Source: Paenibacillus oryzae (GTDB lineage Bacteria > Bacillota > Bacilli > Paenibacillales > Paenibacillaceae). Taken from it: DNA of 64,000 nucleotides. The notes beneath the pieces are model-generated. The model was not told where the DNA came from and did no database searches. It saw only the letters and a program-made list of their open reading frames with translations. Location: assembly GCF_001675045.1 (NCBI RefSeq), contig NZ_LYPA01000047.1, positions 1 to 64,000 on the forward strand, in the 5' to 3' direction. The translations under genes and the position numbers were made by a program. Below, piece by piece: positions 6,323 to 15,302 of this stretch. Within the stretch, counting starts at the first letter, position 1. The number at the start of each line of letters is the position of its first letter.

Positions 6323-9031
6323 ATGGGCGTAAAGCTGTCTTTTAGAAAATGGATCTCTGGCGTCACGGCATTGTTTATGCTGACGACAATGGCCGTTTTG
6401 CCCGACAAGGCGTTTGCGAACGATTACCAGAATCCCGCGCTTGGCGTGGAGCAGCGCGTATCGGACTTGCTTGGCCGCATGACTCTGCAGGAAAAAATCG
6501 GGCAGATGCTCCAGGTTGAGCGGCTTGCCGCCAGCCCTGGCCAAGTAGGGAGCAATTTTATCGGCTCCGTATTAAGCGGAGGAGGCTCCAATCCTGTCCC
6601 CAATACAAAGGAAGCCTGGGCGTCAATGGTGAACGGATACCAGGCAGCGGCAATGGGAACGCGACTTGGCATCCCGATTTTGTACGGCGTGGATGCCGTG
6701 CACGGACATAACAACGTCTATGGGGCAACTATTTTTCCGCATAATGTAGGACTGGGGGCGGCAAACGATGAATCGCTGACGCGAAGAATCGGCGCGGCAA
6801 CCGCGAAGGAAATCAGAGCAACCGGAATCCAGTGGGACTTTGCTCCTTGCTTGTGCGCGCCGCAGGATATTCGCTGGGGGAGAACCTATGAAGGTTATTC
6901 CGAAGATCCCACCATTGTTTCACGGCTGGGCACGGCATATGTGGAAGGATTACAGGGGCTGCCTGGCGATGCCGGTTTTTTGAAAGGGACCAAGGCCGTT
7001 GGCACCGTCAAGCATTGGCTAGGCGATGGCAACACAACGGCGGGAGACGACCAAGGAAATATAACGTTGTCTGAAAGCCAGCTTGATCCCTTCATTCAGC
7101 CATATAGAGAAGCTATACAAGCGGGAGCCCGTTCAGTCATGATTTCGCTGACGACTTGGAATGGCGCCAAAATGCACGCCAGCTCTCATCTGATTACAAC
7201 TATGCTGAAGCAGGGGTTAGGTTTTGACGGCATTGTCGTATCAGATTGGAACGGAGCTTATTCGCTGGTCAATCAGGGAGTATACCCCAACTACTCCGAT
7301 GCGCTCAAAGCGACGGTTAACGCGGGTATTGACATGTTTATGGAACCGGACAACTGGTCACAGTTCATTCCAACATTGACCGCGCTCGTCAACAGCGGGC
7401 AGGTGAGTCAGACGCGCATTAACGATGCAGTCTCGCGTATTCTCAGGGTCAAGTTTCAAGCGGGATTGTTTGAAGCGCCGTATAGCGATCCTTCTCTTCT
7501 CACCGACGGTTCGTTTGGCGGAACGCAGCATAGAGCTCTGGCCCGCGAGGCGGTTCGCAAATCCGCCGTTTTGCTCAAAAATGAAGGCAAGCTGCTGCCT
7601 TTGTCCAAAAACGCCAAACTATTTGTTGCAGGTTCAAAAGCGAATGATATAGGCACGCAGTCCGGCGGATGGACGATCAGCTGGCAAGGCTCATCCGGGG
7701 CGATTACGCCGGGAACTACGATTCTGCAAGGGATACAGGCTGCTGCGGCCAATCCCGCTAACATCACTTATTCCTCTAACGGCTCAGGCGCCGCCGGGCA
7801 TGACGCGGCTATTGTAGTTGTGGGAGAAGACCCGTCAGCGGAAATGATGGGAGATGTCGGGCCCGGCCAGCCGCGTCCCAACCTAGACCTAAGCGCCGCC
7901 GATCAGGCGGTATTGGCTAATGTGGCGGCAAGCGGTGTACCCATGACAGTTGTTCTTCTATCCGGTCGTCCCATGACGATTAGCGGCATGCTTCCGGATT
8001 GGGAGGCGTTTGTGGCTGCCTGGCTTCCAGGTACGGAGGGAGCGGGGATAGCAGATGTGCTTTTTGGCGATTATGATTTTACGGGCAAGCTGCCCTTTAC
8101 CTGGCCTCGAGACATGACCCAAATCCCGCTGACCTATAAAGATAGCGGATATACGCCATTGTTTCCGATTGGCTATGGCCTTAATGCTTTATCGGGCGGA
8201 GTGCGGGAGCTGCCTGGCATGATCGAAGCTGAAAACTACAACGCTTCGTTTGGCGTCCTGTCGGAGCCATCGAGTGATGCCGGGGGCGGCCTGAACGTTG
8301 GGTTTATTGAAACTGGCGATTGGATGGAATATCGGGTGCTGGCTCCATCCGCAGGCACATACAAGCTGAGATTGCGCGTAGCGAGCGGCATTGGCGGGGG
8401 AGCGCCAAATGGTATTGGCGTCAGCTCAGGCGGGACTTCGCTGGCGACGATAAGCGTCCCCGGCACAAGCGGCTGGCAGTCCTGGACGACCGTTCAGGGT
8501 ACCGTAACACTGGCAGCCGGCGCGCAAACGCTGCGCCTCACGGCGCTTGGCGGAGGATGGAACGCCAACTGGCTGGAGCTGATTCCGGCTGCTGCTCCTT
8601 CAAGCAATCTTCTTCTCAATCCGGGATTCGAAACGGGGGATACATCGGGCTGGAACGAATGGAACGACGGCTTGCTTGCGCAAAGCGTCGATACCGATCA
8701 GCCTTATGATGGAACGCGCAAGCTGACACATTGGGCGTCCGTCCCGTATCGCCAGTTAACGCGACAGACCGTTAATGTTCCAAACGGGCTATACCGGCTC
8801 AGCGTGAAAGCGAGAACGGGAGGCGGCCAAAACGCACTTCATCTGTACGCAAAAACAGCTGGCTTTGAGAAGCGCGCGGCGGTAACAAGCGCGGCTTCGG
8901 AGTATTGGAAAACGTACTCAATCGACCGGATTCTAGTGACGGACGGCATGCTGGAAATTGGCGTATGGTCGGATGCCAAAGCGGGCAATTGGTCAGCGTT
9001 TGACGGGTTTGAGCTTATTCCGGCCAACTAA
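6323..9031 (+). CDS. Secreted GH3 beta-glucosidase with CBM6-like and CenC-like modules
   Basis: 902 residues with a signal peptide (about 1-32). The GH3 N-domain has GVDAVHGHNNV, DIRWGRTYEGYSEDP, the KHWLGDG motif and the nucleophile Asp 308 in VVSDWNG. The C-domain follows (AVLLKNEGKLLPL, then LFGDYDFTGKLPFTWP). After residue ~625 comes a CBM6-like module (IEAENY, GDWMEY) and then a jelly-roll module beginning NLLLNPGFETGD. It should release glucose from the non-reducing ends of beta-gluco-oligosaccharides made by the GH5. Start ATG 6323 has GGAGGGG five bases upstream; a GTG at 6317 lies inside that site. It is in one operon with the GH5 gene. Confidence 0.93.
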   Translation: MGVKLSFRKWISGVTALFMLTTMAVLPDKAFANDYQNPALGVEQRVSDLLGRMTLQEKIGQMLQVERLAASPGQVGSNFIGSVLSGGGSNPVPNTKEAWASMVNGYQAAAMGTRLGIPILYGVDAVHGHNNVYGATIFPHNVGLGAANDESLTRRIGAATAKEIRATGIQWDFAPCLCAPQDIRWGRTYEGYSEDPTIVSRLGTAYVEGLQGLPGDAGFLKGTKAVGTVKHWLGDGNTTAGDDQGNITLSESQLDPFIQPYREAIQAGARSVMISLTTWNGAKMHASSHLITTMLKQGLGFDGIVVSDWNGAYSLVNQGVYPNYSDALKATVNAGIDMFMEPDNWSQFIPTLTALVNSGQVSQTRINDAVSRILRVKFQAGLFEAPYSDPSLLTDGSFGGTQHRALAREAVRKSAVLLKNEGKLLPLSKNAKLFVAGSKANDIGTQSGGWTISWQGSSGAITPGTTILQGIQAAAANPANITYSSNGSGAAGHDAAIVVVGEDPSAEMMGDVGPGQPRPNLDLSAADQAVLANVAASGVPMTVVLLSGRPMTISGMLPDWEAFVAAWLPGTEGAGIADVLFGDYDFTGKLPFTWPRDMTQIPLTYKDSGYTPLFPIGYGLNALSGGVRELPGMIEAENYNASFGVLSEPSSDAGGGLNVGFIETGDWMEYRVLAPSAGTYKLRLRVASGIGGGAPNGIGVSSGGTSLATISVPGTSGWQSWTTVQGTVTLAAGAQTLRLTALGGGWNANWLELIPAAAPSSNLLLNPGFETGDTSGWNEWNDGLLAQSVDTDQPYDGTRKLTHWASVPYRQLTRQTVNVPNGLYRLSVKARTGGGQNALHLYAKTAGFEKRAAVTSAASEYWKTYSIDRILVTDGMLEIGVWSDAKAGNWSAFDGFELIPAN

Positions 9032-9039
9032 GCCAGCTC

Positions 9040-9095
9040 GCAGGAGAACTCCTGCATCCAGTCGAATTAACATTAGAAAGACCCGGAGAGCCGGG
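9040..9095 (+). other. Two small hairpins between the GH3 and kinase genes
   Basis: GCAGGA/TCCTGC (9040-9055, loop GAAC) and CCCGG/CCGGG (9082-9095, loop AGAG), neither with a T run. The second ends just before the kinase ribosome site. They may lower read-through or protect the hydrolase mRNA (inference). Confidence 0.4.
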
Positions 9096-9109
9096 AGCAG
9101 GAGGAACCT

Positions 9110-10915
9110 ATGCCGCTGAAATCAATCAGCATCCGCTTCCGGCTGATGGTGCTTATGATCGCGCTAACAACGCTTCCGGTCATTACAGTGACCTGGCAGG
9201 CAACGAATAATACGAGAAGTTCCGTGGAGACGGAAATGATCGGCGCCAACAAGTCCAGAATGATGTGGGCAAGCCAATATGTGGACGAGTTGATTCAACA
9301 GATTGATACGCTGTTTTATGCGCTTCATATCCGGTCAGATTTGGTGGGCGAGCTCGCGAGGGTAGACGAACTGGATGCGGAGGAGCGTTTCCGGCTGCAA
9401 AATACGTTGTTTGCGGCTATGAACACGGCTTATTATTCGTTCTCCCGAAAAATCGACAATCTGACGCTGTATATCCATGCCACGGGAAGGGCGTATTCCG
9501 TTAATTATGCTAACAGCGGAATGAACCACTCGCTTGAAATTGAGGACGGACCGTGGAGCCGTATACAAAAACAGCCGATTGGCTTATATTTCAAGTCATC
9601 CGGAGGAATGTTAAGCGCATACCACTCCATGAATGAATTTCAAGGGCAGGAGCTGATCGGCGGCATAGCCGTGCGCATCGACGATAAAGTGTGGGGGCAA
9701 GCCGCCTCCTTATTGCAATCGGAGCCAGAAAGCTCGATCTTCCTCATCAACGATGAGGGAGAGCTGCTTCCGGGCTCTTCGCCATTGCCGGAGGATGAAG
9801 GATTAATTGCGGTTCTGGAAGACATAAAGCCGGAGTCGCCGGATGTCAGGTTTATACGAACCGATAACTATTATGCCTTTGCAAAGCTGGTTGGCGGCGG
9901 GCAACTGCATATTGTCAAAGCTATACCGGCTGCAACAATCGATGCCATCGCCAGAAAAACGATGATGGCCGGCATATGGACGGGTGTGCTTTTTGCAGTT
10001 ATCTCCATTATTTTGTCCATCGTTGTATCGTTACGTATTAGCCGGCCGATCGTAAGTCTTGCCAAAACGATGAGGAAGGCGCATATACACGATTTTGAGA
10101 TGAAGGCTGTGCAGAGCAAAGATGAGATTGGGCTGCTTGAAGTCGGCTACAATTTTATGATGGCGCGAATGAAGGCTCTGATCGAAAACGAATACCAGCG
10201 TGAAATCGATCTGAAAAACGCGCAATTGATCGCTTTGCAGGCTCAGATCAACCCCCATTTTCTTAACAATACGCTCCATATGATCGGCGGCATGGCATTG
10301 GTAAAGGGCGCGCCGGAAATTTACCGCGTCACGCATGTTATGGGAGATCTGCTCCGTTATTCCATCAGCTCGGAGCAAGAACAAACGGTCCAGCTGAGCG
10401 ACGAGATGAAACATACGTCCAATTACTTGTACATTCAGGAGCAGCGCTTTGCGGGGCGGTGCACCGTCAAGCTGCTTGTGGAAGAACGGGCGGGAGCGGT
10501 TACTATGCCAAAGTTTACGCTGCAGCCCATTGTAGAAAACGCCTTTGAGCATGGACTTCAGGCAAAGCAAGGCGAATGGAGGCTGGAAATCAGGGCAAGG
10601 GTAATCGGGAAACGGCTTGTTCTGATCGTCAAAGACGGCGGTGTCGGCATGGAGCGGGAGAGATTGGCTCAATTACGCAGAGAGCTGGCTTCGACAGGCC
10701 GGTCAACGATATCCTCCTCCCCATCCGATGGATTAGGCAGAAGACGTGGTATTGGATTATCCAATGTTCACGGGCGGCTCGCGATTATTTATGGAAAGCG
10801 GTACGGAATCCGATTGTTTAGCGAAAAAGACGCAGGGACGCTGGTTGTTCTTGCGCTGCCGGCAGCCGACGCGATGGTTGACGACGGGAAAAACAAGGGG
10901 GACTTCTATGTATAG
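9110..10915 (+). CDS. YesM/LytS-type sensor histidine kinase
   Basis: 601 residues. Membrane segments are at about 11-33 and 283-308, flanking a 250-residue extracellular sensor domain. A HAMP linker follows, then the internal kinase region with the phosphoacceptor His in QINPHFLNNTLH, and a GHKL ATPase domain with IVENAFEHGL (N box) and KDGGVGM. Kinases of this family, paired with AraC-type regulators, control extracellular glycan-use genes in Paenibacillus and Bacillus. ATG 9110 follows AGGAGG. The last 8 bases overlap the response regulator, so the two are co-translated. The signal is probably an oligosaccharide from the local glucan (inference). Confidence 0.93.
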   Translation: MPLKSISIRFRLMVLMIALTTLPVITVTWQATNNTRSSVETEMIGANKSRMMWASQYVDELIQQIDTLFYALHIRSDLVGELARVDELDAEERFRLQNTLFAAMNTAYYSFSRKIDNLTLYIHATGRAYSVNYANSGMNHSLEIEDGPWSRIQKQPIGLYFKSSGGMLSAYHSMNEFQGQELIGGIAVRIDDKVWGQAASLLQSEPESSIFLINDEGELLPGSSPLPEDEGLIAVLEDIKPESPDVRFIRTDNYYAFAKLVGGGQLHIVKAIPAATIDAIARKTMMAGIWTGVLFAVISIILSIVVSLRISRPIVSLAKTMRKAHIHDFEMKAVQSKDEIGLLEVGYNFMMARMKALIENEYQREIDLKNAQLIALQAQINPHFLNNTLHMIGGMALVKGAPEIYRVTHVMGDLLRYSISSEQEQTVQLSDEMKHTSNYLYIQEQRFAGRCTVKLLVEERAGAVTMPKFTLQPIVENAFEHGLQAKQGEWRLEIRARVIGKRLVLIVKDGGVGMERERLAQLRRELASTGRSTISSSPSDGLGRRRGIGLSNVHGRLAIIYGKRYGIRLFSEKDAGTLVVLALPAADAMVDDGKNKGDFYV

Positions 10916-12014
10916 CTTGTTTATTATGGACGACGAACCATGGTCGAGGGAAGTAGTAAAAGCGCTGGTCAATTGGAAGACCCTCGGCTTTGTGCTGTCG
11001 GGAGAAGCGGAGGACGGTACAGCCGGCTTGCGGGAGCTTGGCGAGCGGCGGCCCGACATCGTTGTGACGGATATGAGAATGCCCGGCATTGACGGCGTAG
11101 ATCTGCTGCAAGCCATACATGAGAGTCACCCCAGGATGAAAATTATCGTGATGAGCGGATACAGCGATATCGTCTACCTGAAAGGCGCAATCCGTTCCAA
11201 AGCTGTGGAATATTTGCTTAAGCCCATTAACGGCGAAGAGCTGAATGCGGCTTTGGGCAGATGCAAGGAAGAGCTGGACGATAGGAAGGGACTCGGTTAT
11301 AGGCTTAATCACGACAAACAGCTCCTTCCCAGATCGCCGATTTTTTCGAGCGGAGAAGCAATGGCCCGTTATTCCGGCTTTCGCGACCGGCTATACGCCA
11401 GCTTGCTCGCTTTGGACAGAAACCGTGTCGAGGCTTCCTTTGAAGCTTTTGCCAGAGCTCTTGGAGATAAGGAGTTTAACGTCGTGGAGGCCGAAGGCCT
11501 GTCCCGGATTGCCAGCGATTTGCTGCTGCTGCTGGAGCAATTCCTGTCGGAGCAGGAAACGACGCTGGAGCACCTGCTGCAGGGCTGGCCCGGCAAGGCG
11601 GATACGCTTCATAAAGAAGGCGGTCCGGGAGAGGTCGTTACCGCCATGCGTGACTTGTACCGCTCTGCGATCGACGGGCTATTGGCGCTGCGCCTGTCGC
11701 GCAGCAGGCTTGAGCTTGAGGATGTAGTGGGGTATATTGATGCCCATTATCATGAATCCATCACATTGGAAACGGTAGCGGGACAATTTCTTGTCAGCCG
11801 GGAGCATCTCAGCCGTTTATTCAAGTCCAGAACGGGTGAAAATTTGTCAGATTATATTCTGCGCAAGCGGATGGAGAAAGCCCGTTTTCTCATTGCGGAG
11901 GAGCGGCTGCCGATTAAACATGCCGCGCAGCTGGCCGGATATGAGGATATCGCCTATTTTTACAGGGTGTTCAAAAAGCACTTTGGCGTGACGCCTGGAG
12001 AATTGCGCAAATAG
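10908..12014 (+). CDS. YesN-type response regulator with AraC DNA-binding domain
   Basis: 368 residues. The receiver domain (1-120) has MDDEPW, the phosphorylated Asp in VVTDMRMPG, MSGYSD and the switch Lys in YLLKPI. A variable middle follows, and two AraC helix-turn-helix motifs lie at about 268-368 (VAGQFLVSREHLSRLFKSRTGE, then IAYFYRVFKKHFGVTPGE). ATG 10908 overlaps the end of the kinase gene and has AAGGGGG upstream. It should bind the promoters at about 2576 and 12086, both of which have a decent -10 but no -35, as expected for activated promoters (inference). Confidence 0.93.
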   Translation: MYSLFIMDDEPWSREVVKALVNWKTLGFVLSGEAEDGTAGLRELGERRPDIVVTDMRMPGIDGVDLLQAIHESHPRMKIIVMSGYSDIVYLKGAIRSKAVEYLLKPINGEELNAALGRCKEELDDRKGLGYRLNHDKQLLPRSPIFSSGEAMARYSGFRDRLYASLLALDRNRVEASFEAFARALGDKEFNVVEAEGLSRIASDLLLLLEQFLSEQETTLEHLLQGWPGKADTLHKEGGPGEVVTAMRDLYRSAIDGLLALRLSRSRLELEDVVGYIDAHYHESITLETVAGQFLVSREHLSRLFKSRTGENLSDYILRKRMEKARFLIAEERLPIKHAAQLAGYEDIAYFYRVFKKHFGVTPGELRK

Positions 12015-12064
12015 GGCGGCAAAGCATCAATATAGTACAATGCCATACATTAAAATCCTCAAAA

Positions 12065-12091
12065 GAAAGCGCTTTATCCCTTCGGTATACT
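12065..12091 (+). promoter_or_regulatory. Candidate cre and -10 of the sugar transporter operon
   Basis: GAAAGCGCTTTAT (12065-12077) keeps the central palindrome AAAGCGCTTT of a CcpA site but lacks two outer consensus bases. A -10 TATACT (12086-12091) follows. No -35 at the right distance resembles TTGACA, so activation by the AraC-type regulator just upstream is likely (inference). Confidence 0.55.
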
Positions 12092-12124
12092 GAAGCTGTA
12101 ACTAACTTTTGGGGGGAATTCACA

Positions 12125-13438
12125 ATGAAGAGAGCACTTCACCTGCTGCTGACGCTGACGATGCTGGTCGCCGTGCTGGCCGCTTGCAGCTCGGGAACAA
12201 ACAAGAACGGACCATCAGGCAGCGCTTCGCCTTCATCCGCTAGCGGCGGAGAGGCGGCTGCCACGGAGCCGCCTAAAAAAGTCGAGCTGAAGGTGTTTAT
12301 GAGCTTTCCGAGGTTCAAGGATCAATTCGAGCGTTACTTCGCGCAGTTTAAGGAAAAACAGCTGGCGGAAAAAAATATCGACGTTACGATCCAACTGGAA
12401 ATGCCCAACGCGGACCAGGCCAAGCAAATCCTGCAATCCCGGTTATCGTCGGGCGACGCGCCTGATCTCTATACCCTGCATGCCAATGACATCCCGACCT
12501 ACTACGACGCGGGATATGTTGCGGATTTGACCGGGCAGCCGTTTGTAGCCAAGCTTTATGAAGCGGTGACGGAGACGGTCAAATACGACGGCAAGGTAGC
12601 GGCGCTTCCGCTTGAAAGCTTGTCGTGGGGATATTTGTACAATAAAACCATTTTTAAAGAGCAAGGCTTGACGCCTCCGCAAACGCTGGACGAAATGAAA
12701 GCTGTAACGGAAAAGCTGCAAGCCGCAGGCGTAAAGCCTTTCCTGCTTGCGTTTCAGGAATCCTGGATTCCGCAATTGATGATGGCGCTGTCCCTTGGCG
12801 GTACCGTTTCGTCATCCCATCCGGACTGGATTCAGAAGATGAATGAAGGCAGCGCTTCTTACGCCGATGTAAGATCGGTATTCGATATTATCGACATCAT
12901 TATGGCGAATGGCACTGACAAGCCGTTCGAGACGGGTAATGAAGCGGGCTCCGCAGAATTTGCCAATGGCAAGGCGGCTATGTGGGTACAAGGCCCTTGG
13001 AACGCAGAAACGATATTAAAAGTGAATCCCGAGATGGACTTTGGCGTTGCGCCGCTGCCCGTCAGCAGCAATCCGGAGGATGCAATGATTAATCTGGCGA
13101 CCTCAACGTCGCTTGCTTTGTCTCCAACGAGCAAAAATAAGGATGTGGCGCTGGATTTGCTCAATTATATTCTGGACGACAAGGATTCCTCCGCTTTGTT
13201 TGAGGAATTGAAATTTAATCCTATTGCAACCGTCCATCAATATGAAGTATTCCCTTGGGTGAACGAAGCGAGCTCCTACGTATCCCAAGGCAAAGCCTAT
13301 CTGGATCTCAAGCTTCCCAACGGCGTTACGGACGAAACGGCCAAGCTGCTCCAAAGCTACTATATTAAGGACGTAACCCAGGATGACATCATCGCAGCGC
13401 TGGATAAAGTATGGCAAACCGCCGTCAAGAGCAATTGA
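12125..13438 (+). CDS. Sugar ABC transporter substrate-binding lipoprotein
   Basis: 437 residues. The lipoprotein signal ends in LAAC at about residue 21, followed by a Ser/Gly/Thr-rich tether to about 50. The mature part has the SBP_bac_1 fold pattern: VQGPWNAETI, then FGVAPLPVSS and the ATSTSLALSPTSKNKDVALDL-type region. It captures an oligosaccharide outside the membrane and delivers it to the two permeases encoded next. ATG 12125 follows GGGGGAATTCAC. Position within the locus suggests a beta-gluco-oligosaccharide ligand; the exact sugar cannot be read from sequence. Confidence 0.92.
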   Translation: MKRALHLLLTLTMLVAVLAACSSGTNKNGPSGSASPSSASGGEAAATEPPKKVELKVFMSFPRFKDQFERYFAQFKEKQLAEKNIDVTIQLEMPNADQAKQILQSRLSSGDAPDLYTLHANDIPTYYDAGYVADLTGQPFVAKLYEAVTETVKYDGKVAALPLESLSWGYLYNKTIFKEQGLTPPQTLDEMKAVTEKLQAAGVKPFLLAFQESWIPQLMMALSLGGTVSSSHPDWIQKMNEGSASYADVRSVFDIIDIIMANGTDKPFETGNEAGSAEFANGKAAMWVQGPWNAETILKVNPEMDFGVAPLPVSSNPEDAMINLATSTSLALSPTSKNKDVALDLLNYILDDKDSSALFEELKFNPIATVHQYEVFPWVNEASSYVSQGKAYLDLKLPNGVTDETAKLLQSYYIKDVTQDDIIAALDKVWQTAVKSN

Positions 13439-13485
13439 TTATGACGCGGGCAAACGATGTCCGGCCAACCGGGAGTGAAGGATAG

Positions 13486-14370
13486 ATGCCGACAACTAGA
13501 AAGTGGAAGCCGTCTGCCATGCTGCTGCTGTTTGTTTTTCCCGCGCTGGTGTTTTATTGCGTCTTTACGCTTGCCCCCGCTATCGGGGGCATCTGGTACA
13601 GCCTGACGGACTGGAATGGGCTGAATCCGGCGTATCGCATGGTGGGGTTATCCAATTACGTCGAAGCGATGGGAGACCGCTTTTTTCTGAAGTCGCTTTG
13701 GTTTACGCTGAAATTTGTTGTGTTTATGCTGGTTTTGCAAAATTTGCTGGCTATTCTGCTAGCTGTTTTTATCGAAGCGATGGGGCGCAGCAAGGTGTGG
13801 TTCCGAACGATTTTTTTTATGCCTAATATGTTAAGTCTTATTATTGGCGGTTTTATGTGGATGTTTATTTTTACGCGGGTTTTTCCTTATGGGGCAGAAA
13901 AGCTGGGATGGTCCCTGCTGAATCAATCATGGATCGGAGACCCCCGTTATTCGTTTTTTTCCATTCTTGCTCTTTCGTTATGGGGCGGCGTCGGTTATTT
14001 GATGGTCATCTATATTGCGGCTTTGCAAGGCGTTCCAAAAACGCTGAAGGAAGCGGCCGCGATAGATGGGGCGGGAGCGCTCAGTTTATTCCGCAACGTT
14101 ACGCTGCCGATGATTTATCCGGCGTTAACAATCGGCGTTTTTCTGACGCTCAACGGTTCGTTTAAGGTGTTTGATGCGGTATATTCGCTGACGGGCGGAG
14201 GTCCGGGGCGGTCCACGCAGGTTATTGCAATCAATATATTCGAGGAAGCGTTCAGCTTCTCCAATCGCTATGGATATGCAAGCGCCAAAGCTATGATTCT
14301 GTTTGGCATTGTCCTGGTCATTTCCATCGTTCAGCTAGCGGTTATGAAGCGCCGGGAGGTGAGGGCATGA
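13486..14370 (+). CDS. Sugar ABC transporter permease (MalF/UgpA type)
   Basis: 294 residues with six predicted membrane helices. The EAA loop that docks the ATPase reads EAAAIDGAGALSLFRNVTLP, the standard form for carbohydrate importers. ATG 13486 has GGGAGTGAAGG upstream. Its last four bases overlap the next permease (ATGA). No ATPase is encoded in the locus, so a shared MsmX-type ATPase encoded elsewhere is probably used, as for other Firmicute CUT1 importers. Confidence 0.93.
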   Translation: MPTTRKWKPSAMLLLFVFPALVFYCVFTLAPAIGGIWYSLTDWNGLNPAYRMVGLSNYVEAMGDRFFLKSLWFTLKFVVFMLVLQNLLAILLAVFIEAMGRSKVWFRTIFFMPNMLSLIIGGFMWMFIFTRVFPYGAEKLGWSLLNQSWIGDPRYSFFSILALSLWGGVGYLMVIYIAALQGVPKTLKEAAAIDGAGALSLFRNVTLPMIYPALTIGVFLTLNGSFKVFDAVYSLTGGGPGRSTQVIAINIFEEAFSFSNRYGYASAKAMILFGIVLVISIVQLAVMKRREVRA

Positions 14371-15242
14371 TTTCCCCCAAATCCTTTCAGACGGCTTCTA
14401 TTGGAATCCGGCAAACGGCGCTCCGAAGGATAGGCGCCGGCGGCATGTTTCTGTTCCTGCTTATTGCGGCAATCATTACGCTGTTTCCCATTTATATGGC
14501 GCTTCTGAATTCCGTCAAAACGCAAGGCGATATGCTGAGCAATATTTTGGCGCTTCCCGCCTCCCTGGAATGGGGCAATTATACCGATGCTTTTCGCAAA
14601 ACGAATTATGTTCGCAGCTTGTGGAATACGTTTGTTGTAGCTGGCACTGGTCTTGCTGGCATCGTCCTGTTTGCATCGATGGCCGGCTACAAGCTGTCGC
14701 GGACGCCGGGAAAACTTAGTGCATTTCTGTTTGGCCTGTTCGTTATGTCCACCCTTATTCCGTTTCATTCCATCATGATTACGCTGGTCAGAATCAGCAG
14801 CGGCTTGAAGCTGCAGGGCAGCGCTGTTGGACTTGGTCTTCTCTATATCGGCCTTGGCGTGGCTGTAGCGATATTCCTGTATCATGGCTTTGTCAAGTCG
14901 GTGCCCAAGGAGCTAGACGAAGCCGCGGTCATTGACGGATGCGGCGAGTTCAAGCTTTATTTTGCCGTCATCCTGCCGCTATTGCTGCCGATTACGGCAA
15001 CAATTGCCATTTTGAATACGCTCTGGATGTGGAATGATTTTTTGCTCCCGCTGCTGGTTTTGACCGATTTCAAAAGCTACACCTTGCTCTTGTCGACCAA
15101 CATGCTGTTTGGGGAATACAACAATGATTGGTCCGCTATACTGGCATCGCTTGTGCTGGCTATGCTGCCGGTCATCCTACTTTATTTGCTTCTGCAAAAA
15201 TATATTCTGCACGGCATTTCGGAAGGCGCAATCAAATCTTAA
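14367..15242 (+). CDS. Sugar ABC transporter permease (MalG/UgpE type)
   Basis: 291 residues, six predicted membrane helices, and a second EAA motif (ELDEAAVIDGCGEFKLYF). It forms the heterodimeric channel with the preceding permease; the ATGA overlap at 14367-14370 points to coupled translation. The first ~25 residues are cytosolic, with the first helix at MFLFLLIAAIITLFPIYMAL. Confidence 0.93.
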   Translation: MISPKSFQTASIGIRQTALRRIGAGGMFLFLLIAAIITLFPIYMALLNSVKTQGDMLSNILALPASLEWGNYTDAFRKTNYVRSLWNTFVVAGTGLAGIVLFASMAGYKLSRTPGKLSAFLFGLFVMSTLIPFHSIMITLVRISSGLKLQGSAVGLGLLYIGLGVAVAIFLYHGFVKSVPKELDEAAVIDGCGEFKLYFAVILPLLLPITATIAILNTLWMWNDFLLPLLVLTDFKSYTLLLSTNMLFGEYNNDWSAILASLVLAMLPVILLYLLLQKYILHGISEGAIKS

Positions 15243-15302
15243 ACGCTCTTAAACGCAAGGAAGGCGCTTGAAAGCTTGCATTTCGGGGAGGATCAGGAAT
15301 TC